From the NCBI GenBank assembly GCA_023248855.1, contig JAHFDS010000014.1, positions 1 to 51,467 of the forward strand: a stretch of DNA of 51,467 nt, in the 5' to 3' direction. Source of the stretch: Myxococcales bacterium (GTDB lineage Bacteria; Myxococcota_A; Polyangia; JAHFDS01). Of the stretch, positions 19,562-30,964 are shown one piece after another. The notes under the pieces are model-generated. The model ran no database searches. It saw nothing but the letters and a program-made list of their open reading frames with translations, and had not been told where the DNA came from. The number at the start of each line of letters is the position of its first letter. Position 1 is the first letter of the stretch. A program made the translations under genes and the position numbers.

Positions 19562-20626
19562 ATGACCACCGCTCGGACGACCAAGGGATGTATCGCGATT
19601 GCACTGCTCGCCTTCGGCTGCGGCTCGGAAGCGACCAAGACGGCCCCGGATGACAGCTTCGAGGGGCTCGCCGGCTTCGAGGAGAAGGCGGATCAGTTCT
19701 CGGGGAAAATGACGCTCGTCGGCTCGCTCGACTACGGCCAGACCAGCGCCGACGTCCGCTACCACAACCCGCCCCAGTACCGCGCCTTCAAGTTCGGCGG
19801 CGCCAAGGGCGACAAGATCCAGATCGACGTCAGCTCGGCCAACGGCGACTCGGTGGCCTGGCTCCTCGACAACAGCTTCAAGGTCATCGCCAAGAACGAC
19901 GACGCGAACGACAGCACGCTCGACTCGCACATCGCCGCCACGCTGCCCGGCAACACCAACCCGGCGATCATCACGTACTACATCATCTTCCGCGAGTACT
20001 CGAAGCTCGACGCCACGTTCAAGGTCAAGCTCACGGGCCCGGCCGCTTGCCTGCAGATGGCGCTCTGCATCCAGGGCTCGCACTGGGACAACGTCCAGTG
20101 CAAGTGCGTCCCGAACCAGTGCGTCGACACGCAGTTCTGCATCCAGGGCACCCACTGGGACAGCGTCCAGTGCAAGTGCGTCTCGGACAACCAGTTCTGC
20201 GGTGGTATTGCCGGCATCCGCTGCCCCGCGGGTCAGCACTGCATCGACAACCCGAACGACAGCTGCGATCCTGCCCGCGGTGGCGCCGACTGCGGCGGCA
20301 TCTGCGTGACCGACACGACGATCCACTGTGGCGGCATCGCGGCGCGCCCCTGCCCGAGCGGCCAGCGCTGCGTCGATGATCCGAGCGACAACTGCGATCC
20401 CAGCCGCGGCGGCGCCGATTGCGGCGGCATCTGCGTCGGTCAGTGCGTGCAAAACGCATTCTGCATCTCGACCTCGCACTGGGATCCGACGGCGTGCGCC
20501 TGCGTGCCCAACGCCCCGGCGGGCTGCGGCACCGGCCCGGCCTGCCGCGCCGGCACCAGCTGCCAGCCCTGCCGCACCACCACCGGCGTCAGGTCGGTGT
20601 GCCTCCCGACCGGCGCCGTCTGCTAG
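19562..20626 (+). CDS. Cysteine-rich repeat lipoprotein
   Basis: The N-terminus MTTARTTKGCIAIALLAFGC is a lipoprotein-type signal ending at a cysteine near residue 20, although the -3 residue is Ala rather than the usual Leu. Residues 45-160 form a domain like bacterial pre-peptidase C-terminal (PPC) beta-sandwiches (SVAWLLDNSFKVIAKNDDAN). The remaining part has two repeat types. One is CIQG[ST]HWD-x-VQCKC, present twice with a third degenerate copy near the end. The other is a CGGI ... CPxGQxCxDxPxDxCDPxRGG module ending in ADCGGIC, present twice. The ATG follows AGGAGA eleven bases upstream. It is likely an outer-membrane-anchored surface protein. The ligand is unknown. Confidence 0.8.
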   Translation: MTTARTTKGCIAIALLAFGCGSEATKTAPDDSFEGLAGFEEKADQFSGKMTLVGSLDYGQTSADVRYHNPPQYRAFKFGGAKGDKIQIDVSSANGDSVAWLLDNSFKVIAKNDDANDSTLDSHIAATLPGNTNPAIITYYIIFREYSKLDATFKVKLTGPAACLQMALCIQGSHWDNVQCKCVPNQCVDTQFCIQGTHWDSVQCKCVSDNQFCGGIAGIRCPAGQHCIDNPNDSCDPARGGADCGGICVTDTTIHCGGIAARPCPSGQRCVDDPSDNCDPSRGGADCGGICVGQCVQNAFCISTSHWDPTACACVPNAPAGCGTGPACRAGTSCQPCRTTTGVRSVCLPTGAVC

Positions 20627-20636
20627 CGCTCTGCGG

Positions 20637-21539
20637 TTACCCGCCGCCCGTGGCGAACTGGCCATAGGCGGCGAGTGACTGCGACGCCCCCAGATCCAGC
20701 CTCCCGATCACGCGCATCACTGGATTGAGCGTGTGCCCGTTCGGGAGCACGAGGCGCAGGTTGAGCGACGCCTCGGGATCGTCCTCGTCGATCTCCAGCA
20801 CCCCCCCACCCACCGCGCCCGCGATGACGGCCGACACGTAGGCCGCGATCTCGAGCACCGCGTCCTGTCGCCGGGTCGATAGCTCGCTCGTGGCGAGCGG
20901 CTGGCCTCCAGGGGCCTCGCGATCGAAGTAAGCATCGAGCGTCTGCAAGCAGGCCAGCGAGAGGTCGAGCGGAGTGCCGCGCCGCATGAAGGCGCGTCCG
21001 ACGTCGAGGATCCCCACCATGAGCTGGCCCTTGATGGCGACGCCGCGTGGCCCGGTCGTGCGGTACTGGAGCCCCTTCTGGAGCGACAGGCCCAGCATCG
21101 TCGCCTGGCCCACAGGACTGGGGCGCGGCGGGGCCGGCGCCACAGGGGCGCCCGCCGGGATCATCGCCGCATAGCCGGGCGACGTCGTGGTGGGGACGAT
21201 CGCCTGCGGCGTGGCGTCGGGGGCTGGAGGCGTCGCCGGATCGGGCGCGTCGGGCGGCGGGGTGGCCACTCGTTCCGGCTGGCCAACGCCCCCGAGGTAG
21301 CGCAGGAGGGCCCCGCCGACCTTCTCAGCCACTGCCTGATCGGGTGAGCGGCCCTTCTTCGCCAGGAAGGTGTCGAGGTCCTTGCCCGAGAAGGAGCCGA
21401 TGGGACGCGCACCCAGCGTCGCCAGCATCTCGAGCACCTGACCCCGGTAGATGTTCTTGTGGACCACGGAGAGGGCCGCGAGCTCGGACGAGCCCAGCAG
21501 TGCCTCGACGAACTTCCTCCGCTCCTCCTGGCTGGCCAT
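20637..21539 (-). CDS. Conserved hypothetical protein, 300 aa
   Basis: The ATG at 21539 gives MASQEERRKFVEALLGSSEL. A TATCCT box lies 13 bases upstream on the minus strand. Residues 1-95 are a helical domain (HKNIYRGQVLEMLATLGARP). A Pro/Ala-rich linker (100-155) follows, then a C-terminal domain (160-300) with LSLQKGLQYR, RRQDAVLEIAAYVSAVIAGAVG and LVLPNGHTLNPVMRVIG. There is no signal peptide. I do not recognise the family. It converges with the lipoprotein gene, leaving a gap of only ten bases and no clear terminator. Confidence 0.7.
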   Translation of the reverse strand: MASQEERRKFVEALLGSSELAALSVVHKNIYRGQVLEMLATLGARPIGSFSGKDLDTFLAKKGRSPDQAVAEKVGGALLRYLGGVGQPERVATPPPDAPDPATPPAPDATPQAIVPTTTSPGYAAMIPAGAPVAPAPPRPSPVGQATMLGLSLQKGLQYRTTGPRGVAIKGQLMVGILDVGRAFMRRGTPLDLSLACLQTLDAYFDREAPGGQPLATSELSTRRQDAVLEIAAYVSAVIAGAVGGGVLEIDEDDPEASLNLRLVLPNGHTLNPVMRVIGRLDLGASQSLAAYGQFATGGG

Positions 21540-21612
21540 CCCTGCTCGCCCCAGGATACAGACTCCCCCGGCCGCCGCAAGCCGTCCAGCGGTGCCCCTT
21601 GGGCGTGGCCGA

Positions 21613-22898
21613 TCAGCCGATCCCGGCGGCCACCACGCGGGCGGCCTCGAGCGTCGCCGAGATCTCCGCCTCGCCATGGGCGGCCGACACGAAGGCGGCC
21701 TCGAACTGCGACGGCGCGAGGTACACGCCGCGCTCCAGCATGGCGCGGAAGAAGCGCCCATAGCGCTCGCGATCGGCGCGCTTGGCCGTGGCGTAGTCGC
21801 GCACAGGGTCAGCGGTGAAGAACAGCGTCATCATCGCGCCCACGTGGTGCCCGACCGCAGGATGCCCGGCCGCGCGGACCGCCTCGACAAGGCCCAAGGC
21901 GAGCCGCGTGGTCGTGGTCTCGAGGCGATCGAACAGGCCTGGATCCTCGCCGATCATCTCGAGCGCCACCCGCCCCGCTGCCACCGCCAGCGGGTTCCCC
22001 GACAGCGTGCCGGCCTGGTAGACCGGCCCGATGGGAGCGACGACCGCCATGACGTCGGCGCGGCCGCCAAAGGCCGCGGCGGGCAGCCCCCCGCCCACCA
22101 CCTTGCCGAGCGTCGTGAGATCCGGGCGGATGCCGAAGCGCGCCTGCGCCCCGCCTGCGGCCACGCGGAAGCCGGTCATGACCTCGTCGAAGATCAGCAG
22201 CGCCCCCGCGGTGTCGCACAGCGCGCGCACCCCGGCGAGGTAGCCTTCAGCCGGAGGGATACAGCCGGCGTTGCCCATCACGGGCTCGACGATCACGCAT
22301 GCCACCTGATCGCGATGGGCGTCGAACGCCGCGCGCATGGCGCCGAGGTCGTTCCACGGCACGATGAGCGTGTCGCGCACCGCGCCCTCGGGGACGCCCG
22401 CCGAGTCCGGAAGGCCCAGGGTGGCGACGCCCGAGCCAGCCGCCGCCAGGAACGCGTCGGCGTGACCGTGATACGCGCCGTCGATCTTGATGACCTTGTC
22501 GCGCCTCGTGAACCCGCGCGCGACGCGCAGCGCGCTCATGGTCGCCTCGGTCCCCGACGACACCATGCGCACGCGCTCGCAGCTCGGCACGAGCGCGCGG
22601 ATCCGCTCGGCGAGCTCGACCTCCATGCCAGTCGCGCAGCCGAACGACGTGCCGTCCCGCGCCTGCCGCTCGATCGCCTCGACGATGCGCGGGTGCGCGT
22701 GGCCGAACAAGAGCGCGCCCCACGATCCGAGGTAGTCGACGTAGCGATTGCCGTCCACGTCCCAGACGGCGGCGCCCGCCCCGCGCGCGATGAACACCGG
22801 GTCGCCGCCGACGGCGCGGAACGCGCGCACCGGCGAGTTGACCCCGCCGGGGATGACGCCCGCCGCGCGCAACCACAGCGCGTCCGACTTGCTGCGCC

Positions 22899-22902
<4 letters not shown>
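21613..22902 (-). CDS. hemL: Glutamate-1-semialdehyde 2,1-aminomutase
   Basis: This PLP enzyme makes 5-aminolevulinate, the first committed tetrapyrrole precursor of the C5 pathway. Family landmarks are present: [38 protein letters not shown], the PLP-binding [13 protein letters not shown], and the Schiff-base lysine in [18 protein letters not shown]. The length of 429 aa is standard. The start is a GTG at 22902 that overlaps the gyrA stop by four bases (GTGA), so its translation is probably coupled to gyrA. Use of the C5 pathway is notable because alphaproteobacteria use ALA synthase instead. No other heme genes are in the window. Confidence 0.95.
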
Positions 22903-25487
<2,585 letters not shown>

Positions 25488-25540
25488 GGCGACCTCTCGT
25501 GCGCTCGCGCGCAATCAATCAACGTGAAATGGCAGCGTGG

Positions 25541-25564
25541 AAATATCTGGAAAATCAGATATTT
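25541..25564. promoter_or_regulatory. Perfect 9-bp inverted repeat upstream of gyrA
   Basis: AAATATCTG (25541-25549) and CAGATATTT (25556-25564) are exact reverse complements separated by six bases. They sit in an AT-rich pocket 55-80 bases before the gyrA start. It could be an operator or a supercoiling-sensitive promoter element. The neighbouring minus-strand TATCTA is a possible -10 box. Confidence 0.5.
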
Positions 25565-25668
25565 AGATAGCACTGAGGGATACCGCGGATGACGGCCCGA
25601 GGCAAGGGGGGAAGCGCTCTTTTCGGTCCCCTCGTGCGAGCTCGCCGAGCGGCGGCTACCATGCCAGC

Positions 25669-26322
25669 GTGTGCGGTCGGATGAAGCTCACGACGCCGGC
25701 GGACGAGCTCTTCCGCGTGCTCGGCTGGCCGGTCGACCCGAGCTGGGACCACGCCCGCTGGAACGTGGCCCCGAGCCAGGACGTGCTGGCGCTGCGCGGC
25801 GGCGGCGACCACCTCGAGCCCATGCGCTTCGGCCTCGACGACGGTCGGAGGTTACACATCAACGCGCGGGCCGAGACGCTGTTCGCACGGCCCGCCTTCC
25901 GCGAGTGCGCGTGGGCGCGCCGCTGCGCGGTGGTGATGGATGGGTTCTACGAATGGCGCCGTGCAGGCGGCACCCGCGCCGAGCCGTTCCTGTTCGAGCG
26001 TCCCGACCGCTCGCCGTTCTGGCTGGCGGCCGTCTTCGCCGAGCGCCCCGGCGGAGCCCCGGGCGTCGCGATCGTCACGACCGCGGCCAGCCCCGTGGTG
26101 GCCGAGGTGCACGACAGAATGCCGGCCCTGCTGACCGGCGACGCGCTCACGCGCTGGCTCGATCCCCGCGAATGCGTGGCGGTGCTACAGGGGCTCCTCG
26201 CGCCAGACGACAGGCTGACTCGCTGCGCCGTCAGCGCGCACGTCAACTCGGCGGCGCACGACGACCCGCGCTGCGCGGGCCCACCCGAGCCCGAACCGCA
26301 GCTCCCCCTCTTCGGTTCCTGA
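25669..26322 (+). CDS. SRAP-family (HMCES/YedK) DNA-protein crosslink protein
   Basis: SRAP proteins shield abasic sites in single-stranded DNA by forming a thiazolidine crosslink through Cys2. The GTG at 25669 puts cysteine at position 2 (V/M-C-G-R), which fixes the start. Other family residues follow: WNVAPSQDVLALR, INARAET with the conserved Asn and Glu, RCAVVMDGFYEWRR, and the histidine motif VHDRMPALL. The length of 217 aa fits the family. TACCAT at 25657-25662 ends six bases before the GTG, so the mRNA is probably leaderless. It is divergent from gyrA. Confidence 0.93.
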   Translation: MCGRMKLTTPADELFRVLGWPVDPSWDHARWNVAPSQDVLALRGGGDHLEPMRFGLDDGRRLHINARAETLFARPAFRECAWARRCAVVMDGFYEWRRAGGTRAEPFLFERPDRSPFWLAAVFAERPGGAPGVAIVTTAASPVVAEVHDRMPALLTGDALTRWLDPRECVAVLQGLLAPDDRLTRCAVSAHVNSAAHDDPRCAGPPEPEPQLPLFGS

Positions 26323-26325
26323 GGA

Positions 26326-26559
26326 TCAGCTCGTGTAGAGCATGCCCGAGGGGCACCAGCGCGCGCACGCCGACGCGAGCATCTCGTCGTCGAAAGGCGA
26401 CTCTACCTCCTTGACCGTGATGGTGCGGATGCCCCGCGCCGTCAGGCCGTCTGCGGTCATCACGAAGCTGCGACCGGACAGGAGCTCGAGCGCCTTGGCC
26501 TGGTCGGTGCCAGGCGCCACCTCCACCTCGATCTCCCCGCGAACTCTCAGCGTTGCCAT
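26326..26559 (-). CDS. Small hypothetical protein, 77 aa
   Basis: The ATG at 26559 gives MATLRVRGEIEVEVAPGTDQ, followed by a short mixed alpha/beta domain and a Cys-containing end (CARWCPSGMLYTS). The frame is open further upstream, but that part lacks protein-like composition. The two cysteines at C-x3-C near the C-terminus could bind metal, but this is speculative. It converges on the SRAP gene with three bases between stops. The roughly 160 bases upstream hold no other gene. Family unknown. Confidence 0.6.
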   Translation of the reverse strand: MATLRVRGEIEVEVAPGTDQAKALELLSGRSFVMTADGLTARGIRTITVKEVESPFDDEMLASACARWCPSGMLYTS

Positions 26560-26721
26560 ACCCGGTCGCAAAGCAAGCCCGGGGCCAGCACTCGCGGGAC
26601 CCAAGTGCTGGAAAAGGGCGGCGCGGGCGCCGGGGACTTGCGCACCGGATGCGCATCGCCGGCTACGCACCGCGAAGCGGGCGCGCCAGGCCCTTGCGTC
26701 ATTCTTGACGCGCCCCGCCGC

Positions 26722-27546
26722 TCATCGGCAGACGTAGTCGCGCCTCATGAAAGTGCGCTGGCACTCGTCGTCCGAACGACAGCCGAGATACCTGCACAAG
26801 TCGGTCTCGCAGCGCCAGTTGTCGGCGTCGGTGATGGGCGTCGTCGTGCTCGCGCCACCGTTGCAATCACCCGGCACGCTGCAGGCCTGGTAGCAGGCGC
26901 GAAACGAGCTGTCCCCGACGGTGCGGCACAGCCAGCGCGCCGCACCGCCACCTCGAGACATCGAGCGCTGGCACTCGTCGTCGGTCTGGCAGCCATTCCA
27001 GCGGCAGACGCCGCCATTGCAGGAGAATCTCGCCGACGCGTACGCCGCGTCGTCCGTCCCGCAGGTGCTGGGGGTCTGGCAGGCGGCCTGGCACAGCGGC
27101 AGGTTGGTGCCTTCCGGGGTGCGGCAGACATAATTGCCGAGCGTCTGGCACTCGGCGTCGGAGCGACAGCCGGTGTAATCGCAGGCCCCCGCCGTGCACG
27201 ACCAGTTGTCCTCGTCGTACGACGGGACCATTGGCGTGGCGCACTGCGCCACAGCCGTGCACGCGGGGCGACAGCTCCGCGGCGTCTCGATCGGCGTCCC
27301 GCCGGTCCCCGACGCGCCCGACGAGCCGGCGCCGCCGGACGATCCCGCGGCGCCACCCGCTGAGCCCGCGCTGCCGCCCGAGGATCCCGCGTTACCCCCG
27401 GAGGATCCCGCGTTACCGCCCGAGGATCCCGCGCGTCCGCCGGAGGTACCCGCGTTGCCACCCGACACCCCCGCGCCGCCATCCACACCGCCGCCCGATC
27501 CGCCACCGCAGGACACGAGAAGCATCACCAGACCGATCGCACGCAT
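26722..27546 (-). CDS. Gly/Ser-rich cysteine-repeat lipoprotein
   Basis: The N-terminus MRAIGLVMLLVSC is a lipoprotein signal with Cys13. A low-complexity linker of SSGGNAG-type heptads (residues 14-83) follows. The C-terminal 190 residues hold four related cysteine modules ending in C-x-x-x-GC-x-[ST]D-x-EC (for example CDYTGCRSDAECQ and CRWNGCQTDDECQ). The design (lipid anchor, flexible spacer, disulfide-rich head) suggests a surface-exposed outer-membrane protein typical of myxobacteria. It lies seven bases after the stop of the preceding exported-protein gene on the same strand, so it closes a three-gene operon. Function unknown. Confidence 0.8.
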   Translation of the reverse strand: MRAIGLVMLLVSCGGGSGGGVDGGAGVSGGNAGTSGGRAGSSGGNAGSSGGNAGSSGGSAGSAGGAAGSSGGAGSSGASGTGGTPIETPRSCRPACTAVAQCATPMVPSYDEDNWSCTAGACDYTGCRSDAECQTLGNYVCRTPEGTNLPLCQAACQTPSTCGTDDAAYASARFSCNGGVCRWNGCQTDDECQRSMSRGGGAARWLCRTVGDSSFRACYQACSVPGDCNGGASTTTPITDADNWRCETDLCRYLGCRSDDECQRTFMRRDYVCR

Positions 27547-27553
27547 GCGCCCC

Positions 27554-28015
27554 CTACGGTGAGAAACCGATCCGGGCGCGCCGCAGGATGGCGGTGCTGA
27601 CCCATTCCGTGGCGGCCTCGTCGACCCGCACCCGCCGCAGCTCGATCCGCGCAGTGCCTTCCGCCGGCGCGACCACGACATCGATCGCCCCCAGCTCGGG
27701 GCGACAGTCCACGAGGATCGCTGCATCCACTCCGCCCCGCTTGGCCGGCTCGAACGCACCGGGCGGCCAGGCCAGGAACGGCTCTCCCGCGGTCTTCTTC
27801 GCCAGCTTGCGCAGCGCCGTCTCACCCAGACGCGCCACCTTGGCGCCGTCCTGCTTGAGCCGAGCCTCGATCGCGCGCACGCACGTCTTCGACGCCTCGC
27901 TCGATAGAGCATCAGGGGTCATGTTCACGAGGACCGCCTCAGGAGGCCGGTCACCCGCCCACGCGGAAGCGGCTCCGAGCATGACCATCGCCGAAAACAG
28001 CAGCAGAGCCCTCAC
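27554..28015 (-). CDS. Exported hypothetical protein, 153 aa
   Basis: The GTG at 28015 overlaps the previous stop (GTGA). It gives a clear signal peptide, MRALLLFSAMVMLGAASAWA, with likely cleavage after AWA. The mature part has VLVNMTPDALSSEASKTCVR and ends with strands (ILVDCRPELGAIDVVVAP, ARIELRRVRV). The pattern suggests a small periplasmic protein, related in style to the protein encoded just upstream. The two may be distant paralogues or partners. No family recognised. Confidence 0.75.
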   Translation of the reverse strand: MRALLLFSAMVMLGAASAWAGDRPPEAVLVNMTPDALSSEASKTCVRAIEARLKQDGAKVARLGETALRKLAKKTAGEPFLAWPPGAFEPAKRGGVDAAILVDCRPELGAIDVVVAPAEGTARIELRRVRVDEAATEWVSTAILRRARIGFSP

Positions 28016-28491
28016 TTGCGTGCTCCCAGGCGCGCGGCCCCGGCGATCCACTTGCCGAGCTCCTCCGAGTCGAGCGGCGCGCCCGCGGGGCCCTCGATGC
28101 GCTCGACGTAGACCGGAGCCACCTGGCCGGTGCGGAAGACCAGGATGCCGCCCAGGCCACTCGACCTGCGCTTGGGCTTCTTGCCCGTCGGAGGCAGCAC
28201 CTGAAGGACCACGATCGTTGCAGCCTCCTTCCACGCTGCGGGCCATGCCGGTGGCGCAGCCGGCGGCCCCTTGAGCCACGCCGAGGACACGGCCCGCTCT
28301 GCGTCGCTGGCGTCGCCGATCTCGACGGCGCCACCGATGTTCCGGCCGAGCTCCGCGAGCGCGTGCCGCTCCGAGGTCAGGAGCTCGCCGCCGAGCAGCA
28401 TGACGACGCGGGTGCCTTCGGGGGCGCCTGCGCCAGCAGCGCGCACCGACGCCAGCGCGACCAGCAGGATGGCCAGCAGGGCGGTCTTCAT
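28012..28491 (-). CDS. Exported hypothetical protein, 159 aa
   Basis: The ATG at 28491 gives the signal peptide MKTALLAILLVALASVRAAG. TAGAAT (minus strand 28504-28499) ends seven bases before this ATG, which favours it over the ATG three codons upstream. The mature domain has TRVVMLLGGELLTSERHALA, AATIVVLQVLPP, a basic loop GKKPKRRSSG, and GGILVFRTGQVAPVYVERI. It is the first gene of a minus-strand operon with two further exported proteins. Family unknown. Confidence 0.72.
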   Translation of the reverse strand: MKTALLAILLVALASVRAAGAGAPEGTRVVMLLGGELLTSERHALAELGRNIGGAVEIGDASDAERAVSSAWLKGPPAAPPAWPAAWKEAATIVVLQVLPPTGKKPKRRSSGLGGILVFRTGQVAPVYVERIEGPAGAPLDSEELGKWIAGAARLGARK

Positions 28492-28578
28492 GGGCGGCAT
28501 TCTACAGGGTGCACTGTACGTTGACACCCAGCGCCCCCGCGCCGGACACTCGGTCCTTTCGGACATCAGGAGGGGCTC

Positions 28579-29457
28579 ATGCCACGCGTGGTTCGCAGTG
28601 CAGTGTCGCAGGTCAGGAATCCGGTCGACCCGAGCAAGCACCCGATGGAGAAGGTCAAGGCTGCGATGATCGAGCTGCACGTCGGGCTCATCCGGCAGGC
28701 GGCCCAGCAGGGCGTCCAGATGATGTGCCTGCAGGAGCTGTTCTACGGCCCCTACTTCTGCTGCGAGCAGGATACCAAGTGGTATCGCCTGACCGAGCGC
28801 GTGCCGGATGGGCCGACCACCAAGCTCATGCAGGAGCTGGCGCGCGAGCTCAAGATGGTGCTCGTCGTGCCGGTCTACGAGGAGCACCAGACCGGCGTCT
28901 ACTACAACACCGCGGCGGTGATCGACGCCGACGGCAGCTACCTCGGCAAGTACCGAAAGACACACATCCCGCACACGCTGCCGGGCTTCTTCGAGAAGTT
29001 CTACTTCACGCCGGGCGACCTCGGGTACCCGGTCTTCAAGACTCGTTACGCCAACGTCGGCGTGTACATCTGCTACGACCGGCATTTCCCCGAGGGCGCG
29101 CGCTGTCTCGGGCTCGGCGGCGCCGAGGTCGTGTTCATCCCGTCGGCCACGGTGGCGGGCAAGAGCGAGTACCTGTGGTTCCTCGAGCAGACGTCGCACG
29201 CAGCCGCCAACGGCTACTTCGTCGGCACCAACAACCGCCCGGGCTTCGAGGAGCCCTGGAAGTTCGGTGAATTCTACGGACAGAGCTACTTCGCGAACCC
29301 GCGTGGCGAGGTCATCGCCAGGGCCAGCCGCGACAAGGACGAGGTGGTGATCGCCGACCTCGACCTCGACCTCATCCAGGAAGTGCGCGACGCTTGGCAG
29401 TTCTACCGCGACCGGCGCCCCGAGATGTACGGCGCGATCTCCCAGGTGATCCGGTGA
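28579..29457 (+). CDS. Carbon-nitrogen hydrolase (N-carbamoylputrescine amidase / beta-ureidopropionase type)
   Basis: This is a nitrilase-superfamily amidase with the complete Glu-Lys-Cys triad: Glu53 in CLQELF, Lys127 in GKYRKTHIPH and Cys165 in VYICYDRHFPE. The stretch ELFYGPYFCCEQDTKWY and the overall length (292 aa) point to the group containing N-carbamoylputrescine amidase and beta-ureidopropionase, which release ammonia and CO2 from carbamoyl compounds in polyamine or pyrimidine metabolism. A strong AGGAGG lies six bases before the ATG. The next gene overlaps its stop by four bases. The natural substrate cannot be decided because no agmatine deiminase or dihydropyrimidinase gene is nearby. 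Confidence 0.88.
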   Translation: MPRVVRSAVSQVRNPVDPSKHPMEKVKAAMIELHVGLIRQAAQQGVQMMCLQELFYGPYFCCEQDTKWYRLTERVPDGPTTKLMQELARELKMVLVVPVYEEHQTGVYYNTAAVIDADGSYLGKYRKTHIPHTLPGFFEKFYFTPGDLGYPVFKTRYANVGVYICYDRHFPEGARCLGLGGAEVVFIPSATVAGKSEYLWFLEQTSHAAANGYFVGTNNRPGFEEPWKFGEFYGQSYFANPRGEVIARASRDKDEVVIADLDLDLIQEVRDAWQFYRDRRPEMYGAISQVIR

Positions 29458-30947
29458 GAACGCGGCTCTTCGGGGTCGCGATGCTGGCTGGGGTGGCGCT
29501 CGGCTGTTGCCCGCCGCGCAAGGTCCAGGTGCCGGTGGAGCTCGAGGAGAAGAAGCCCGAGCCGCCGCCGCCACCCAAGCCGGCCGAGGAGCCCAAGCTC
29601 GGTGCGACGCGCGACCTGCGCTTCCTGCTCGATCGCGTGCCCGCACAGGCGCTCGGCGTGGCGCTGCTCGATCTCGCGGCGATCCGGGCCGATCTCGCCG
29701 TCGCGCGGGCCGAGGGTCCGATGCCCGAGCTGTCCTACGAGGAGGCGGTGCGCTACCTGCGCGCGCGGACCGGCATCGACCTCGACAAGCTCGACGCGAT
29801 CGCGGTGTTCGCGATCGAGCGCCCGGCGGGCGCCGCGGCGGCGCCCTCGACCGAACCGGATGCGGCGGTGGTCGTGACCACGCCGGGCGATTCGTCGCCG
29901 CTGTCGGCGCCACCCGCGGGCAATCACGCGGGCGTGCCGCTGCACGACGCCGGCTCGGGCAGCGTCTACGCGCGCATCGGCGAGAATCTCGTGGTGGGCA
30001 CCCCGGCCGCGGTACACGCCTTCATCGACGTGCAGCAGGGCAAGGCTGAATCGGCGACCAAGCGCCAGCCGCCGTACCTCGAGGCCTTGGCCAAGCTGCC
30101 CGCGGGCGTGTTCGTGGGCGCGATGGCCGAGGTGCCAGAGCAGAAGGCCAAGGCGATCTCGAGCGCGATGGGCCTAAGGGCCGCGGCGCTCGGGGTCAGC
30201 TCCGATCACCGCATCGCCGTGCGCCTGGTCGGACGCCCCGATGGCCTCTCGCAGATCGTCACCGGCCTCGAGATGGGCGTCGTCGAGGCGAAGAACGAGG
30301 CCAAGAAGCTGCGCGACCAGGCCGGCCAGGAGAAGGAACCCTGGACCGGGGCGGTCAAGCTCGCCGCCGCGATCACGCTCGAGCACGCGGCCGGACGCCA
30401 CTACCACGCCCTGGCGGGGGACACCCTGTCGATCGACCTGCCGCTCGGCAAGTCGGCCCACGGCGGCACCGCGCTCCTGGTGGCTGGCGTGGGTGCGGCG
30501 GTCGCCATCCCGGCGTTCACCCGGTACATCAAGCGCTCGAAGACCACGGAGGCTTCGGCCAACGTCAACGCGATCGCGCGCGGCGTGCAGGCCTACTGGA
30601 TCGAACACCGCGCCCTGCCCCCCGCGGCCGGCCCGTCGCCGAAGCGCAAGCCTTCTGCGGAGAAGCTGGCCGTCGCCAAGACCGACTGGGAGCAGCCTGG
30701 CTGGAAGGCGGTCGGGTTCGTCATGGGCGAGCCCCACTACTACCAGTACGAGCTTCGCTCCGGCGCCGACGACGGCAAGAAGAAGGGCAAGAAGAAGGGG
30801 TGCGGCGGCCAGTGGTTCGAGGCGATCGCGGTCGGGGATCTCGACGGCGACGGAACCGTGTCACGCTTCGTCAAGCGTGGGCGGGTCAACGACAAGTGCG
30901 AGCTCGAGCTCGAGCCGGGCCTCGCGATCACCGACGAGACCGAGTAG
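29454..30947 (+). CDS. Lipoprotein with pilin-like C-terminal domain
   Basis: The GTG overlaps the preceding stop (GTGA). The N-terminus MRTRLFGVAMLAGVALGC is a lipoprotein signal, followed by a Pro/Lys/Glu linker. Residues 50-330 form a domain starting LDRVPAQALGVALLDLAAI. From about residue 340 the sequence copies the layout of myxobacterial type IV pilins. It has a hydrophobic helix VAGVGAAVAIPAFTRYIKRS with TTEASANVNAI, then DWEQPGWKAVGFVMGEPHYY and a C-terminal VGDLDGDGTVSRFVKRG, interrupted by a lysine run (KKKGKKKGCGG). The prepilin cleavage motif (G-F-T-L-x-E) is absent. A lipid-anchored protein with a buried pilin fold is inferred. 497 aa. Confidence 0.78.
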   Translation: MRTRLFGVAMLAGVALGCCPPRKVQVPVELEEKKPEPPPPPKPAEEPKLGATRDLRFLLDRVPAQALGVALLDLAAIRADLAVARAEGPMPELSYEEAVRYLRARTGIDLDKLDAIAVFAIERPAGAAAAPSTEPDAAVVVTTPGDSSPLSAPPAGNHAGVPLHDAGSGSVYARIGENLVVGTPAAVHAFIDVQQGKAESATKRQPPYLEALAKLPAGVFVGAMAEVPEQKAKAISSAMGLRAAALGVSSDHRIAVRLVGRPDGLSQIVTGLEMGVVEAKNEAKKLRDQAGQEKEPWTGAVKLAAAITLEHAAGRHYHALAGDTLSIDLPLGKSAHGGTALLVAGVGAAVAIPAFTRYIKRSKTTEASANVNAIARGVQAYWIEHRALPPAAGPSPKRKPSAEKLAVAKTDWEQPGWKAVGFVMGEPHYYQYELRSGADDGKKKGKKKGCGGQWFEAIAVGDLDGDGTVSRFVKRGRVNDKCELELEPGLAITDETE

Positions 30948-30964
30948 ACGACGCGGAAGGTGCG

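Noticed and set aside
26840-27430. Repeated GGATCC/GGTACC-like and glycine-codon repeats resembling a direct-repeat array
   Set aside because: They encode the Gly/Ser/Ala-Asn linker of a lipoprotein. Spacing follows codons, with no CRISPR-like spacers.
29394-29453. Upstream extension of the pilin-like lipoprotein frame
   Set aside because: It overlaps the end of the amidase gene. The GTG at 29454 starts directly at a lipoprotein signal and overlaps the stop in the usual GTGA manner.
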